Below, piece after piece: positions 53,123 through 61,986 of a stretch of 64,000 bases of DNA (position 1 is its first letter; each line of letters starts with the position of its first letter). A model generated the notes under the pieces. The model was not told the origin of the DNA. It saw only the letters and a list, made by a program, of their open reading frames with translations, and did not search any database. Source of the stretch: an uncultured Gemmatimonadales bacterium. Lineage in GTDB: Bacteria > Gemmatimonadota > Gemmatimonadetes > Longimicrobiales > Gaopeijiaceae. Where the stretch lies: positions 62,001 to 126,000 of the forward strand of contig CALFPJ010000015.1 in assembly GCA_937919655.1 (NCBI GenBank), read 5' to 3'. The position numbers and the translations under genes were made by a program.

Positions 53123-53721
53123 AGATAGACCTTCACGTAAAGGACCGGCCATACCAGTACCACGAAGTACCAGAACACCGCAACCGTGCCGAGTTTCGCC
53201 GAGGTAAGGCGATTCTCGTGGAGTTCATAGAATGCCCAAACCAGCCCGCCAATCGCGGCGATCGCGTGAAGCGCGTGAGCCCCGACAATGGTGTAAAAGA
53301 AACCACCGTAGGTGCTCGAAGTCAGCGTGAGTCCCTCGCTGATGAGCGCGGTCCATTCGGTGCCCTGAGAAAACACAAAAAAGGCACCGAGCAGGGTCGC
53401 AATAAGGAGCGGTACCTTCGCGCGCACCGCGCCCTTCTTGAACGCCACCTGGGCAACGATGAGAACGATGCCACTCAGAAGCAGCGCCGCCGTGTTCACG
53501 GCGGTCTCCTGGACGGGCAGGCGTGGCTGTCCGTACGGCGGCCACATCTCGCCCGCGACCTGAGACCGCACGATGGCGTGAGCGGAAATGAATCCGGCAA
53601 AGAGCATGATCTCCGTGAACACGAAGATCAGCATGCCCAAAACCCCATCTGCGATCATCTTCGGGCGCTTTTGGGGCGCCGGTCGGTGCTCGACGGGGTG
53701 GGTGGCTGCCTGGGTCGTCAC
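53119..53721 (-). CDS. Heme-copper oxidase subunit III, second copy
   Basis: A 200-residue five-helix membrane protein of the COX3/CyoC family: GMLIFVFTEIMLFAGFISAH begins helix 1, TYGGFFYTIVGAHALHAIAA is the conserved central helix, and FWYFVVLVWPVLYVKVYL ends the protein. It is a second subunit III in the same operon, distinct from the one at 54430. Which of them joins the main oxidase is unclear. Confidence 0.85.
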   Translation of the reverse strand: MTTQAATHPVEHRPAPQKRPKMIADGVLGMLIFVFTEIMLFAGFISAHAIVRSQVAGEMWPPYGQPRLPVQETAVNTAALLLSGIVLIVAQVAFKKGAVRAKVPLLIATLLGAFFVFSQGTEWTALISEGLTLTSSTYGGFFYTIVGAHALHAIAAIGGLVWAFYELHENRLTSAKLGTVAVFWYFVVLVWPVLYVKVYL

Positions 53722-53730
53722 GACTAGCTC

Positions 53731-54420
53731 CTACTGCCCCCCGGCACGGAACGACTTCACGTACTCGACCATGGCGTCGAGCCGCTCGTCCGTGTAAAGG
53801 GCGCCCCAAGGAGCCATGTTCGCCGAAACACCAACCGCCACGCCGCCGTCACGAATCGCCGTCTTGATGCGCGCGTCGTCGCGCGTTTCCCAGAAGGTCG
53901 GGTCGGTGAAATTGGCCGGGCCTGGAACGAATGCGGCGCCAGCGGCGCCCGTGCCATCACCCGCAACCCCGTGACAGAGCGAGCAGACCTGGTCGAAAGA
54001 GGTTTTCGCGCTGAACACACCCGGTTCCACCGCTGCCTCCTCCGTCTCGTCCCCGGCGTGCTCCGTCGCCTCACCGTGCTCCAGCGGGATCCCTCGCTCG
54101 ACCGCGGCCTTTGCGGCAAGATTGTCCCAGTTGTTCCCCTCGTGGTTCATGACGTCAGGAGCGACGCCCGCGAAGAACAACGCCACCAGAATGAGCGAGC
54201 TCGAGAGCATCCACTTCATCAGCCTCTTTTCCCATTTGAGGTGCATGAAGTTCTGGATGACCAGGGTCGCCTTAACCAACGCAATCCCGAATGCGGTGAG
54301 CAGCGTCACCCAAAGGATGCCGAGGAACGGTCCAGCGACGCTGACTACAAGGAGACCCAAAAGGATGAAGTAGATCTTCTTGTAATTGACGTGGTGTCCG
54401 TCGTCGTGATTCTCAGACAT
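53731..54420 (-). CDS. Oxidase subunit IV fused to a cytochrome c domain
   Basis: A 229-residue membrane protein. Residues about 15-90 hold three helices of the prokaryotic COX4 family (FILLGLLVVSVAGPFLGILW, KATLVIQNFMHLKW, LSSSLILVALFFAGV). After an acidic linker comes a class I cytochrome c: heme site CSLCH near 143-147, and Met ligand likely in ANMAPWGALYT. The fused domain would take electrons to the CuA site from the periplasm. In caa3 oxidases the c domain usually sits on subunit II, so the position here is unusual. Confidence 0.85.
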   Translation of the reverse strand: MSENHDDGHHVNYKKIYFILLGLLVVSVAGPFLGILWVTLLTAFGIALVKATLVIQNFMHLKWEKRLMKWMLSSSLILVALFFAGVAPDVMNHEGNNWDNLAAKAAVERGIPLEHGEATEHAGDETEEAAVEPGVFSAKTSFDQVCSLCHGVAGDGTGAAGAAFVPGPANFTDPTFWETRDDARIKTAIRDGGVAVGVSANMAPWGALYTDERLDAMVEYVKSFRAGGQ

Positions 54421-54429
54421 AGCAGCCCC

Positions 54430-54999
54430 CTACTTCGCGATGTAGAGCAGCGGGAACAGGAAGATCCAAACCACGTCGACGAAGTGCCAATAGATCCCGA
54501 TCAACTCCACCCTCTGGAGTTCGCGACCTCTGTACGCGTCGAACGCGATGAATCCCATGACGATCGCACCAGCAATCACATGTAGCCCGTGGAGTCCCGC
54601 TGCGGTGTAATAGAACGACCAAAAGCCGTTGGCCGTGATCGTGTAGCCGTGCATGATCTCGTTGGTCCACTCGATCGACTTGATCACGAGGAAGGTGAGC
54701 GCCCCTCCCATAGTCATGAGCAAGAGACCGGCGGCCTTCTTCCCATTACCCGCTTCGGCCGCTTGGTGCGCGAGCACCGCGGTGAAGCTGGACGTCAGAA
54801 GGACGAACGTATTCGTCGCGCCGAACCAGACGTTGGTATGGGCAGCCGCGTTGGCCCACTCCGGATGCCCAAGCCGATGCATCAGGTAGGAGCCGAGCAA
54901 GCCGCCGAAAATCACGACCTCGGAAGCCAAGACCCACCAAATGGCCAGACGGCCCGTCGGGATCCCGGTCGCGCTACGAGTTGTTGCGATGGGTTTCAT
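54430..54999 (-). CDS. ctaE: Cytochrome c oxidase subunit III
   Basis: A 189-residue, five-helix subunit III. AIWWVLASEVVIFGGLLGSY, LTSSFTAVLAHQAA, FYYTAAGLHGLHVIAGAIV and YWHFVDVVWIFLFPLLYI follow the short CoxC form. Its ATG overlaps by one base the subunit I stop (TGATG), so it is translated with subunit I and is the more likely structural partner than the second copy. Confidence 0.9.
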   Translation of the reverse strand: MKPIATTRSATGIPTGRLAIWWVLASEVVIFGGLLGSYLMHRLGHPEWANAAAHTNVWFGATNTFVLLTSSFTAVLAHQAAEAGNGKKAAGLLLMTMGGALTFLVIKSIEWTNEIMHGYTITANGFWSFYYTAAGLHGLHVIAGAIVMGFIAFDAYRGRELQRVELIGIYWHFVDVVWIFLFPLLYIAK

Positions 55000-56717
55000 C
55001 AGTTGGGTTCGTTCTGGGGCCAGTAGTCCTCTTCACGATCCGGATGCGCGTACTCATACGGGCCCCGGTACACATTCGGCATCTCATCGACCGGCCAATT
55101 GCCGTGCGGCGGTGGCGATTCGGTGGTCCACTCGAGCGTGTTCGACTTCCACGGGTTCCGGCCGGCCTTCTCACCGCTCATCCAACTCTTGATGCAGTTG
55201 AAGAAGAAGACAAGCTGGAAGGCGAGCATCACCAGCAGGGCGATGGTCGCGATCTGGCGAAGCACGTACATGTCCGCGCCCGCAAGTTCCGGGAAGTGCT
55301 GATAGTTGTAGATGCGGCGGTGTTGACCGCCCAATCCTAGGATGAAGAGCGGGATGAAGATGAAGTTGAACGGAATCACTGTGCCCCAGAAGTGGATCTT
55401 GCCCAGGGTGTCGTTCATCATCTTCCCGAACATCTTCGGGAACCAATACGTGAAGGCCGCGAACGTCCCGATAATGGCGATCGGGAAGAACGTGTAGTGG
55501 AAGTGGGCCAACACGAAGTAGGTGTCGTGGAAGAAAATGTCGGCTCCACTTGCACCAAGGAAGATTCCCGTCACACCCCCAATGAGGAACTCGGCCATGA
55601 AGGCGAGCGCCCACAACATCGGAGTGGTCAAACGGATTGAGCCACCGTACAACGTCGCGATGATGACGAAACACAGCTCAGCGATCGGCACCGAAATGAG
55701 GAGCGTGGTGATCGTGAAGATGTTCGCCATACGCGGATCGATGCCCGCGATGAACTGGTGGTGGGCCCAAACGAAGAAACTCAATACGCCGGTCGCGACC
55801 GTCGTATAAAGCATGAGCTTGTAGCCGAAGACCTTCTTTCGGGCGAAGGTCGCGATGATCTCGATCGTGACACCGATCGCGGGCAAGAGCACCACATACA
55901 CTTCCGGGTGTCCGAAGAACCAGAACAGGTGCTGCCACAGAATCGGGTCACCGCCGCGGGCCGGGTCGTAGAAGCCCGTGCCGAGCGTCTGATCGAAAAG
56001 CAGCATCACCGCACCCGCGATGAGCGGACCAACCGAAAGCATGAAGAGGATGCTGGCGATCACGATCATCCACGCGACGAGCGGGATGTCATAAGCCTTC
56101 ATGCCCGGAGCACGCGAGTTCATCAACGTTGTGATGAAGTTGATACCGCCGAGCAAGAACGCCACGAACTCCAGCGCCACGGCGATCAGCCACATACTGG
56201 AGCCGAGGTTCGTCTGGTTGTATTCCGCGACCGCCGAGAGCGGCGGATAGGCCGTCCACGCGCCACCAAAGCCGCCGCCCTGGACGAACAACGACGCCAA
56301 GAGGATGACCGCACTCAGGAAGAAGATCTGGAACGAGAGGCGGTTGATGCGGGGGAACACCATGTCATCCGCGCCGATCATGAGCGGGATGAGGAAGTTC
56401 CCGAAGGCGGCGATCAGAACCGGCATCGCCACCCAGAAGATCATGATCGTGCCGTGGTTGGTAACCAGCGCGTTGTACTCACCCGGCGACACCTGACCGA
56501 AGCCCGGCACATTCATGCCCGGGAAGGCCAACTGCATCCGGAACACGTACGCCATGAAGCCACCGATCACCGCCATGAACATGCCGGTGAACATGTACTG
56601 CATCCCGATCATTTTATGGTCGGTCGACCAGATGTACTTCAGCAACCCTTGAGGACCGTGATGGTCTTCGTGAGCGTGATGTTCACCTTGAGTCGCCGCA
56701 CCCGCAGTATCTGACAT
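54999..56717 (-). CDS. ctaD: Cytochrome c oxidase subunit I
   Basis: A 572-residue, 12-helix catalytic subunit with hemes and CuB. LFWFFGHPEVYVVLLPAIG contains the E and the His-Tyr pair of an A1-type oxidase; VWAHHQF provides the CuB histidines, and HDTYFVLAHFHYTFFP the heme ligands. Asp and Asn of the D proton channel are kept (IGADDMVFPRINRLS). It reduces O2 to water and pumps protons across the inner membrane. ATG 56717. Confidence 0.95.
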   Translation of the reverse strand: MSDTAGAATQGEHHAHEDHHGPQGLLKYIWSTDHKMIGMQYMFTGMFMAVIGGFMAYVFRMQLAFPGMNVPGFGQVSPGEYNALVTNHGTIMIFWVAMPVLIAAFGNFLIPLMIGADDMVFPRINRLSFQIFFLSAVILLASLFVQGGGFGGAWTAYPPLSAVAEYNQTNLGSSMWLIAVALEFVAFLLGGINFITTLMNSRAPGMKAYDIPLVAWMIVIASILFMLSVGPLIAGAVMLLFDQTLGTGFYDPARGGDPILWQHLFWFFGHPEVYVVLLPAIGVTIEIIATFARKKVFGYKLMLYTTVATGVLSFFVWAHHQFIAGIDPRMANIFTITTLLISVPIAELCFVIIATLYGGSIRLTTPMLWALAFMAEFLIGGVTGIFLGASGADIFFHDTYFVLAHFHYTFFPIAIIGTFAAFTYWFPKMFGKMMNDTLGKIHFWGTVIPFNFIFIPLFILGLGGQHRRIYNYQHFPELAGADMYVLRQIATIALLVMLAFQLVFFFNCIKSWMSGEKAGRNPWKSNTLEWTTESPPPHGNWPVDEMPNVYRGPYEYAHPDREEDYWPQNEPN

Positions 56718-56732
56718 CTACTATTTCCTCGC

Positions 56733-57410
56733 CTACGGGGTCGTCGAGTTGGAATTCGCGGCAACCCAGGCAGCATGCTGGCCCGCATCTTCAATGAAGA
56801 TCCGCGCAGCCATGACACCGTGGCCAATCCCGCAGATCTCCGCGCACTGAATGTCGTGCTCGCCTGTCATCGTTGCCTCGAACCAACCAGTGATGGACCG
56901 ACCCGGCAGCGCATCCTGCTTGATGCGGAACACCGGGACCGAGAACGAGTGGAGAACGTCACGCGACTCCAGTTTGAAGTGGTAGACCTTCTCGACTTCG
57001 ATATGAAGCGCGTCAACGGTGAAAATGTCGTCCGGCGTGTCGAGCTCGTTGTCAGGCCCGGGATGCTGGAACGTCCACGCCCATTGCTGCCCGATAATCC
57101 TGATTGTGGAATCCGGCTCGGGTAACGTCTGCTTGACCTCATTCCACACGCGAATGGAGCCGATGACAATGAAGACGTCGCACACCAACACGAGCGCATG
57201 TGGCCACGTGATCCACCGCTTGATGTGGTGCTCTGTCCCGGTGAGGTACTGTGACTTCTGGCCTGGACGCTCACGGAACTTCCAGACGAGCCAGAAGAGC
57301 ATGCCCTCGGCCGCGAAGAACCAGAATCCGACGAGGACCGCGACGAGGAGAATGAGCCCGTCAATGCTGCCCGCGTATGTGGACATCTGTGCAAGGTACC
57401 GTTCGATCAT
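56733..57410 (-). CDS. ctaC: Cytochrome c oxidase subunit II
   Basis: A 225-residue subunit with two N-terminal membrane helices (LILLVAVLVGFWFFAAEGML; HALVLVCDVFIVIGSIRVW) and a periplasmic cupredoxin domain. QQWAWTFQHPG is the electron-entry loop and CAEICGIGHGVM with DVLHSFSVP complete the binuclear CuA ligands. It lacks the fused cytochrome c tail of caa3 subunit II; that domain is on subunit IV instead. Fifteen bases upstream of the subunit I gene. Confidence 0.95.
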   Translation of the reverse strand: MIERYLAQMSTYAGSIDGLILLVAVLVGFWFFAAEGMLFWLVWKFRERPGQKSQYLTGTEHHIKRWITWPHALVLVCDVFIVIGSIRVWNEVKQTLPEPDSTIRIIGQQWAWTFQHPGPDNELDTPDDIFTVDALHIEVEKVYHFKLESRDVLHSFSVPVFRIKQDALPGRSITGWFEATMTGEHDIQCAEICGIGHGVMAARIFIEDAGQHAAWVAANSNSTTP

Positions 57411-57413
57411 CGG

Positions 57414-57587
57414 TTAACCCATCCTCGTCATGAGGATGATCACGAGCGAGCCCAGGCAAAACAAAGCGGCGCTGATCGCGGTGATCTTAAACGTTTTATA
57501 GGCGTCGATCAGGGCCGGGTTCTCGTCGTCCGGCAGCGGAGCTGGCACGCCAACGGGGGTCGAGGGCTTGATCGCGTTATCAGTCAT
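57414..57587 (-). CDS. Small single-span membrane protein of the oxidase operon
   Basis: A 57-residue protein: a Pro-rich soluble start (STPVGVPAPLPDDENPALID) then one helix (ITAISAALFCLGSLVIILMT). It lies 3 bases before the subunit II start and 13 after the cytochrome c stop, so it belongs to the operon. Likely a minor oxidase subunit or assembly factor; no named family recognised. Confidence 0.65.
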   Translation of the reverse strand: MTDNAIKPSTPVGVPAPLPDDENPALIDAYKTFKITAISAALFCLGSLVIILMTRMG

Positions 57588-57600
57588 GATTGGCCTCGGC

Positions 57601-58245
57601 TCAGCGCAGGGTTTGGACGTAGGCGATGACGTCGGCCATCGCTTGGTCATCGAGCGCGAACGTGTTGATGCGCATCTGTTGGCCCCAAATGTCTGCGGGG
57701 TCAGCACCACGAGCGCCTTCCCTGAAGTTCTGGAGCTCTTGGACCAGGTACCAATCATTCAATTGCACGATTGGCGGAGCCCACAGCAGCTCGTTTCCGC
57801 GCCCGTCTGGACCGTGGCATGCCACACAGACGGCTGCATAACGCTCCGCACCCGCGCCCGCATTGCCATGGAGCGTGCTCTCCGGAAAGGTCGCCGGAAG
57901 CCCAGCCACGTACTCAGCGACGGATGGGATATCACCGTCGCGGTTGAGCGTCATAGCCATCGGGCGCATACGCAGGGCAGGCAGGTCATTCGCGTGCATG
58001 CCGCGCATGCCGGCTTGGAAGCCCCGTAGTTGCGCCTCGATATACCACTGAGGGAGACCGGCGATGGCGGGAGCGTCGATCTCCACGTCGCCTGTGCCCA
58101 TATCGCCGTGACAGGGTGCGCAGGTTTCGAAGAGCTCTTTGCCAAGCGCCAGGCCCGGTGTGGGGGGCGTCGGATTACACGCCGCTACCGCGACGCCGAG
58201 CAATAACGCTGCGGAGAGCCGCACGTTTTGAGTTCGTGCCATCAT
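57601..58245 (-). CDS. Diheme cytochrome c lipoprotein
   Basis: A 214-residue periplasmic lipoprotein (lipobox VAVAAC near 23) with two class I cytochrome c domains: CAPCH near 42-46 and CVACH near 137-141. MRPMAMTLN and IWGQQMRINTFA are likely Met-ligand regions. It resembles cytochrome c4 and would carry electrons to the oxidase encoded downstream. ATG 58245 overlaps the Trm112 gene stop (ATGA). Confidence 0.88.
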   Translation of the reverse strand: MMARTQNVRLSAALLLGVAVAACNPTPPTPGLALGKELFETCAPCHGDMGTGDVEIDAPAIAGLPQWYIEAQLRGFQAGMRGMHANDLPALRMRPMAMTLNRDGDIPSVAEYVAGLPATFPESTLHGNAGAGAERYAAVCVACHGPDGRGNELLWAPPIVQLNDWYLVQELQNFREGARGADPADIWGQQMRINTFALDDQAMADVIAYVQTLR

Positions 58246-58502
58246 GACTTGGCTGGGGATAGTGGAATCGCCTCGTCGATCAGCATGATCGGAATGTCAT
58301 CTCTGATCGGGTAGAGGCAGTCGCCGTCTTCGCGAACCAGACCCTCGGAGACAGCGCTAATAACCTTCGTGCCACCGCGGTTCAACACGGAGCCTTCAGC
58401 GATCGCCGTATTTAACTGCGCCAAAAGACCGGCATCCGCAACGCGGACCGGTTGTTTCGTTTCAGGACATACAAGTATGTCCAGCAGTTGTTGATCGACC
58501 AT
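58242..58502 (-). CDS. Trm112-family zinc-ribbon-like protein
   Basis: An 86-residue protein beginning LLDILVCPETKQPVRV and ending in the conserved LYPIRDDIPIMLIDEA, the bacterial Trm112/YcaR family that activates methyltransferases in eukaryotes. Only one cysteine of the usual ribbon is seen. It is the first gene of the oxidase operon, an arrangement I cannot explain functionally. The upstream gap 58503-58659 must hold the operon promoter. Confidence 0.85.
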   Translation of the reverse strand: MVDQQLLDILVCPETKQPVRVADAGLLAQLNTAIAEGSVLNRGGTKVISAVSEGLVREDGDCLYPIRDDIPIMLIDEAIPLSPAKS

Positions 58503-58659
58503 CGAGTAAGCGACTCCGTCTCAGACCGGCCCCCAATTGGAGGCACACTGCGAACCGATTGTATCACTGGAAACATACATATAGCCGCCTAAGTTACACT
58601 TCTCTTGCCATGAATGGGAGTCTGCACAGCGGATGATCCAGCAACCCCCGAAGGACCCA

Positions 58660-59220
58660 ATGGAAAAGCTCCAACAAAGGACGTCTGCGGCCCAGCTGCA
58701 CAAGAAAGACATTGCCCTGGCCTGCTTTCTCTTTTTGGCCGCTTGTAGCCCAGCGGGAGGGGGGTCACTGGCCTCCAACACCGCGGGCGGTTCCGGCGGC
58801 GCAACCGCGTCGGCGCCCGCACTGCCGCCCAGCCAAATGCCGCCCGCCGGGCATGCGTGGGTCATTTTCGCCGCCGACACCGTCGTGGCTGAAATCGCGG
58901 CAACACCCGACGAGCGCTCCGAGGGCCTCATGTACCGGGAAGAAGTGCCTGACGGAACGGGCATGCTGTTCGTCTTCGAACAGGCGTCAATCCAGGGGTT
59001 TTGGATGGCCAATACGTATGTCGCGCTCGATATCGCCTACATGGACCCCTCCTACACCGTCGTCGACATCCTGCAAATGAAGGCGTTGGATACGAATACG
59101 TACCCGAGCACCCGCCCAGCACAGTTCGCTCTGGAAGTACGTGAGGGGTGGTTCGCGGAGCACGACATTCGGGTCGGCGCCCAACCGCAGATCGTGTTCG
59201 GAGTGCTGACGGGACGATGA
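58660..59220 (+). CDS. DUF192 lipoprotein
   Basis: A 186-residue predicted lipoprotein (lipobox LFLAAC near 29) with a Ser/Gly/Ala-rich linker and a DUF192 domain: ATPDERSEGLMYREEVPDGT, MLFVFEQASIQGFWMANTYV and DILQMKALD are signature segments. The function of DUF192 is not settled. ATG 58660 follows GAAGGA at good spacing; an in-frame ATG at 58633 is weaker. Confidence 0.88.
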   Translation: MEKLQQRTSAAQLHKKDIALACFLFLAACSPAGGGSLASNTAGGSGGATASAPALPPSQMPPAGHAWVIFAADTVVAEIAATPDERSEGLMYREEVPDGTGMLFVFEQASIQGFWMANTYVALDIAYMDPSYTVVDILQMKALDTNTYPSTRPAQFALEVREGWFAEHDIRVGAQPQIVFGVLTGR

Positions 59221-59251
59221 CAGCGCAAGGCGGGCGACGACGTCGGTCGCC

Positions 59252-60184
59252 CTAGCTCATCAAGAGCAGCCATGCAGAAATCGTCACGACCGACATCAAT
59301 GAGGCGATCAGCACCGTCCTAGCAGCGACATTCGGGGCAGCGTCGTACCTCGCGCCAAACAGGTAGACCATGGCTCCGCTCGGCATTCCCGCCATCACAA
59401 CGGCGACGGACGACCACGGGGCACTTAGGCCGAGCACCGGCACAGCGATGATCCACGCGAGGACGGGGTGAAGGATCAGTTTGAGTCCGGCAATCGCGAA
59501 CGCAGGAGCCAGATCACCCGTGAGAGGATAACCGGCGAGTGAGGCGCCCAAGGCGGTCAACGCAGAGGGAATCGCGACCGTGGCGAGGGCAAGAGCGACT
59601 GTGTCGATCGGGCCTGGCAGCCTCAAGCCCGCGAAGTTGGCGCCGAGACCGCAGACTAGCCCGAGAATGATCGGGTTGGCGAGCACGTCCAGCAGGAGTC
59701 GCCCCGCCCCTGACACTGATCTTTCCCCCCTACCACGTCCTGCCTGGATGAGGACGACGGAGACCGGCAACAGGGTGATCGAGTGAAACGCGATGATCAA
59801 AAAGACCGGAAGCGCCGCTTCATCTCCAAACACGCCCAGAAGAATGGGAATGCCGAGCATGACGGTGTTGGAGAAACCCGCGCCCATCCCATAGATCGCG
59901 AGTTCTTCAACGGGACGCTTGAAGCGGAAGTGCGCGACCGCGATCCCGGTGGCGTAGGTCAGGAACGCCGCCCCGTAGAAGGCGAAGAGAAAGCCCCATT
60001 CGATACGCTCGGGAAATTCGATACCCGCCATGGTCCGGAAGAGCATGACCGGGATGGCGGCATTGAAGACGAAGAAGACGAGGCGCTTGGTTCCACCTTC
60101 GCCCAGCGCCCCGAGTCGACGGACGAGAAAGCCCACCGTCACGATGCCGAAGACGGGAGCGAGGGTTGAGAGGAGCGCGGTCAC
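59252..60184 (-). CDS. AEC-family (auxin efflux carrier) transporter
   Basis: A 310-residue, ten-helix inner-membrane carrier: TLAPVFGIVTVGFLVRRLGA at the start, a central GFSNTVMLGIPILLGVFGDE with the conserved N and P, and VVMAGMPSGAMVYLFGARY at the end. The family exports small organic acids such as malate. Stop lies 12 bases from the next minus-strand gene, so both are probably one transcript. Confidence 0.88.
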   Translation of the reverse strand: MTALLSTLAPVFGIVTVGFLVRRLGALGEGGTKRLVFFVFNAAIPVMLFRTMAGIEFPERIEWGFLFAFYGAAFLTYATGIAVAHFRFKRPVEELAIYGMGAGFSNTVMLGIPILLGVFGDEAALPVFLIIAFHSITLLPVSVVLIQAGRGRGERSVSGAGRLLLDVLANPIILGLVCGLGANFAGLRLPGPIDTVALALATVAIPSALTALGASLAGYPLTGDLAPAFAIAGLKLILHPVLAWIIAVPVLGLSAPWSSVAVVMAGMPSGAMVYLFGARYDAAPNVAARTVLIASLMSVVTISAWLLLMS

Positions 60185-60196
60185 GTCCGCATCGGT

Positions 60197-61360
60197 CTAA
60201 CGAACAGCCGAACTCAACACGCCCATGAGCGCCTCTATATCTTTTTGGTTGTTGTAGACGTTCGGCGATAGCCGTAGCGCCGTGCCGCGAAGCGAAGCCG
60301 AAATATTCTCAGTCTTCAGCGCGAGCTGAAGCGCGACAAGGTCAATGCCCTCGGGCATCCGTAACCCGAAGAGATGGCTCCCGCGCCAGGCCGCATCTTC
60401 AACCGAGTATCCCAGTGCACTCGCCTCGCCGAGCAACTCCTTCGTCAGTTCGGCGCAGTAGATCTGGATTCGTTCCGGCGTCCACTCGAGCAGAAGCTCC
60501 AGGCTCGCCGCGGCGATGGGCGCCAAGAAGAAGCTCGACCGCTCCGCAGCGTCATATCGGATCGCTCCCGGTTGGTACTCGTCTTGATAGTCGACCAAGC
60601 GTTGAAAGTCTTCGCTGCCCGCCCTGGCGATCCACGTTTCTTCCAGTGGCACACCGTCATCGAAGCGTGGACTGAAATACGTAAACGCCAATGCGTACGG
60701 CCCGAGTAGCCATTTGTAAGTGGCACAGATCAACACATCCGGCTGGATCGTCTGTACGTCGAAAGGCATTGCACCGACTGACTGTGTCGCATCCACGATC
60801 AACGCAGCCCCAACGTCGCGGCATCGGCGGCCCACGGCTTCAAGGTCGAAGCGGGTTCCGTCGGTCCAGTGCACATGGGGTACAGCGACGATGGCCGTCC
60901 GGGAATCGATGGAGTCTAGAAGACGCTCGTTCCATACAGCGGCTCGTCCCGGCCCCTCAGGTGGCGTGGCCACGCGTAGCTCCGCGTTCGACTCGGCCGC
61001 CAGACGTCGCCACGCGTAAACGTTGCCCGGGAACTGCTCGTGCGTCATGACGATGTTTTGCCCGGATGACACCGGCAAATTCTTCGCCGCGCAGGCCACC
61101 CCGTACGACACGCCCGGCTGTATGGCGACCCGCTGCGGATCGTCGACGTTCACGAGGCGGGCAAATAGTGCGCGTAGGCGATCAGTCTCCCAGAATGCAT
61201 CCGGTGGCACGATGCGCGTCGGGAGGCGTTTCTTCGCGATCGCCGCCACTCCTGCCTCTTCGGCAACCTTCGGCAGCGGGCCCATGTACGCACAATTCAG
61301 GTAGTGGGCATCATCCGGAAGGCTGAAGGCCTCCCGTTGGCACAAGAGCGGAGTTGTCAC
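60197..61360 (-). CDS. Class V aminotransferase-fold PLP enzyme
   Basis: A 387-residue PLP enzyme of the NifS/kynureninase-like class V group. YLNCAYMGPLPKVAEEAG, PGVSYGVACAAKNL, VPHVHWTDGTRFDLEAV, IVDATQSVGAMPFD and the Schiff-base lysine in CATYKWLLGPYALAF appear in order. No active-site Cys loop is evident, so lyase or aminotransferase is more likely than desulfurase. I use GTG 61360; an upstream TTG at 61444 would overlap a small membrane-protein gene. Confidence 0.82.
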   Translation of the reverse strand: MTTPLLCQREAFSLPDDAHYLNCAYMGPLPKVAEEAGVAAIAKKRLPTRIVPPDAFWETDRLRALFARLVNVDDPQRVAIQPGVSYGVACAAKNLPVSSGQNIVMTHEQFPGNVYAWRRLAAESNAELRVATPPEGPGRAAVWNERLLDSIDSRTAIVAVPHVHWTDGTRFDLEAVGRRCRDVGAALIVDATQSVGAMPFDVQTIQPDVLICATYKWLLGPYALAFTYFSPRFDDGVPLEETWIARAGSEDFQRLVDYQDEYQPGAIRYDAAERSSFFLAPIAAASLELLLEWTPERIQIYCAELTKELLGEASALGYSVEDAAWRGSHLFGLRMPEGIDLVALQLALKTENISASLRGTALRLSPNVYNNQKDIEALMGVLSSAVR

Positions 61361-61406
61361 ATTAGCCTGCGGCACTCGCGTACCAGGGTTTGATGTCAGA
61401 TTGCAC

Positions 61407-61514
61407 TTAGACCTCGTCGTCTGGGTTACGAGCCTGGATCGCAACGTAGATGATTAGACCGAAGAAGCCGATTCCAATCATGAGCATGACAAGAATTTCG
61501 ATTGTGCTGTACAT
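61407..61514 (-). CDS. 35-residue single-span membrane peptide
   Basis: An ATG-to-TAA ORF encoding MYSTIEILVMLMIGIGFFG followed by LIIYVAIQARNPDDEV: one ideal membrane helix and an acidic tail. Positioned 46 bases upstream of the class V enzyme start on the same strand. Size and form recall small subunits of membrane complexes. No clear ribosome site is seen, so confidence is moderate. Confidence 0.5.
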   Translation of the reverse strand: MYSTIEILVMLMIGIGFFGLIIYVAIQARNPDDEV

Positions 61515-61584
61515 GCCCGAATTCTAACGCGACGGAGGGACGTTCCGCATATGACCGCTGTTGGCTCCTGACCAACAGGCCCTG

Positions 61585-61986
61585 TCAGCGTTTAGGGCAA
61601 GCCGGGTAGATCCCCAGGCTCTCGATCTCTTGTTTCAGTTCGGCCACGACATCGACCGGCGGCTCGTCCTCACGATTCTCGACCCACTCCCCACACTTCT
61701 CGCTGCTTGCGAGAGAGCCCATGTAGCGCACGCGGCCGCTTGGGTGGTAGACCACGATCTCGCCATTCCACAGGCCATCCGCGAGTTCGCCTCGTAGCTG
61801 TGCCTGGCCTGGGGCATCATCAAAGGCACGCTCAACCCTGCCTGTAAACGGCGTCATGGTCTCGGCATCCAGATACACGCTGTCCTGGAGGACCAACGAG
61901 TCCAGCGGCACCGGCGGGGACACGACATTGCAGGCGGACAAGAGCATTGGGACGAAAAGGATTCTGACCGGGAGGATTCTGAGCAC
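61585..61986 (-). CDS. Small lipoprotein with MORN-like segment
   Basis: A 133-residue predicted lipoprotein (lipobox MLLSAC near 19). ADGLWNGEIVVYHPSGRVRY is a MORN-type strand pair of the kind found in toxin-immunity-like and membrane proteins. The C-terminal half is helical and acidic (VDVVAELKQEIESLGIY) and ends with a cysteine that may pair with Cys in SSEKCGEW. Function unknown. The adjacent gap to 62249 contains no other supported gene. Confidence 0.6.
   Translation of the reverse strand: MLRILPVRILFVPMLLSACNVVSPPVPLDSLVLQDSVYLDAETMTPFTGRVERAFDDAPGQAQLRGELADGLWNGEIVVYHPSGRVRYMGSLASSEKCGEWVENREDEPPVDVVAELKQEIESLGIYPACPKR

Noticed and set aside
55758..56714. A 318-codon plus-strand ORF opposite subunit I
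   Set aside because: Highly charged His/Arg/Asp/Glu-rich product typical of the antisense of a membrane protein gene.
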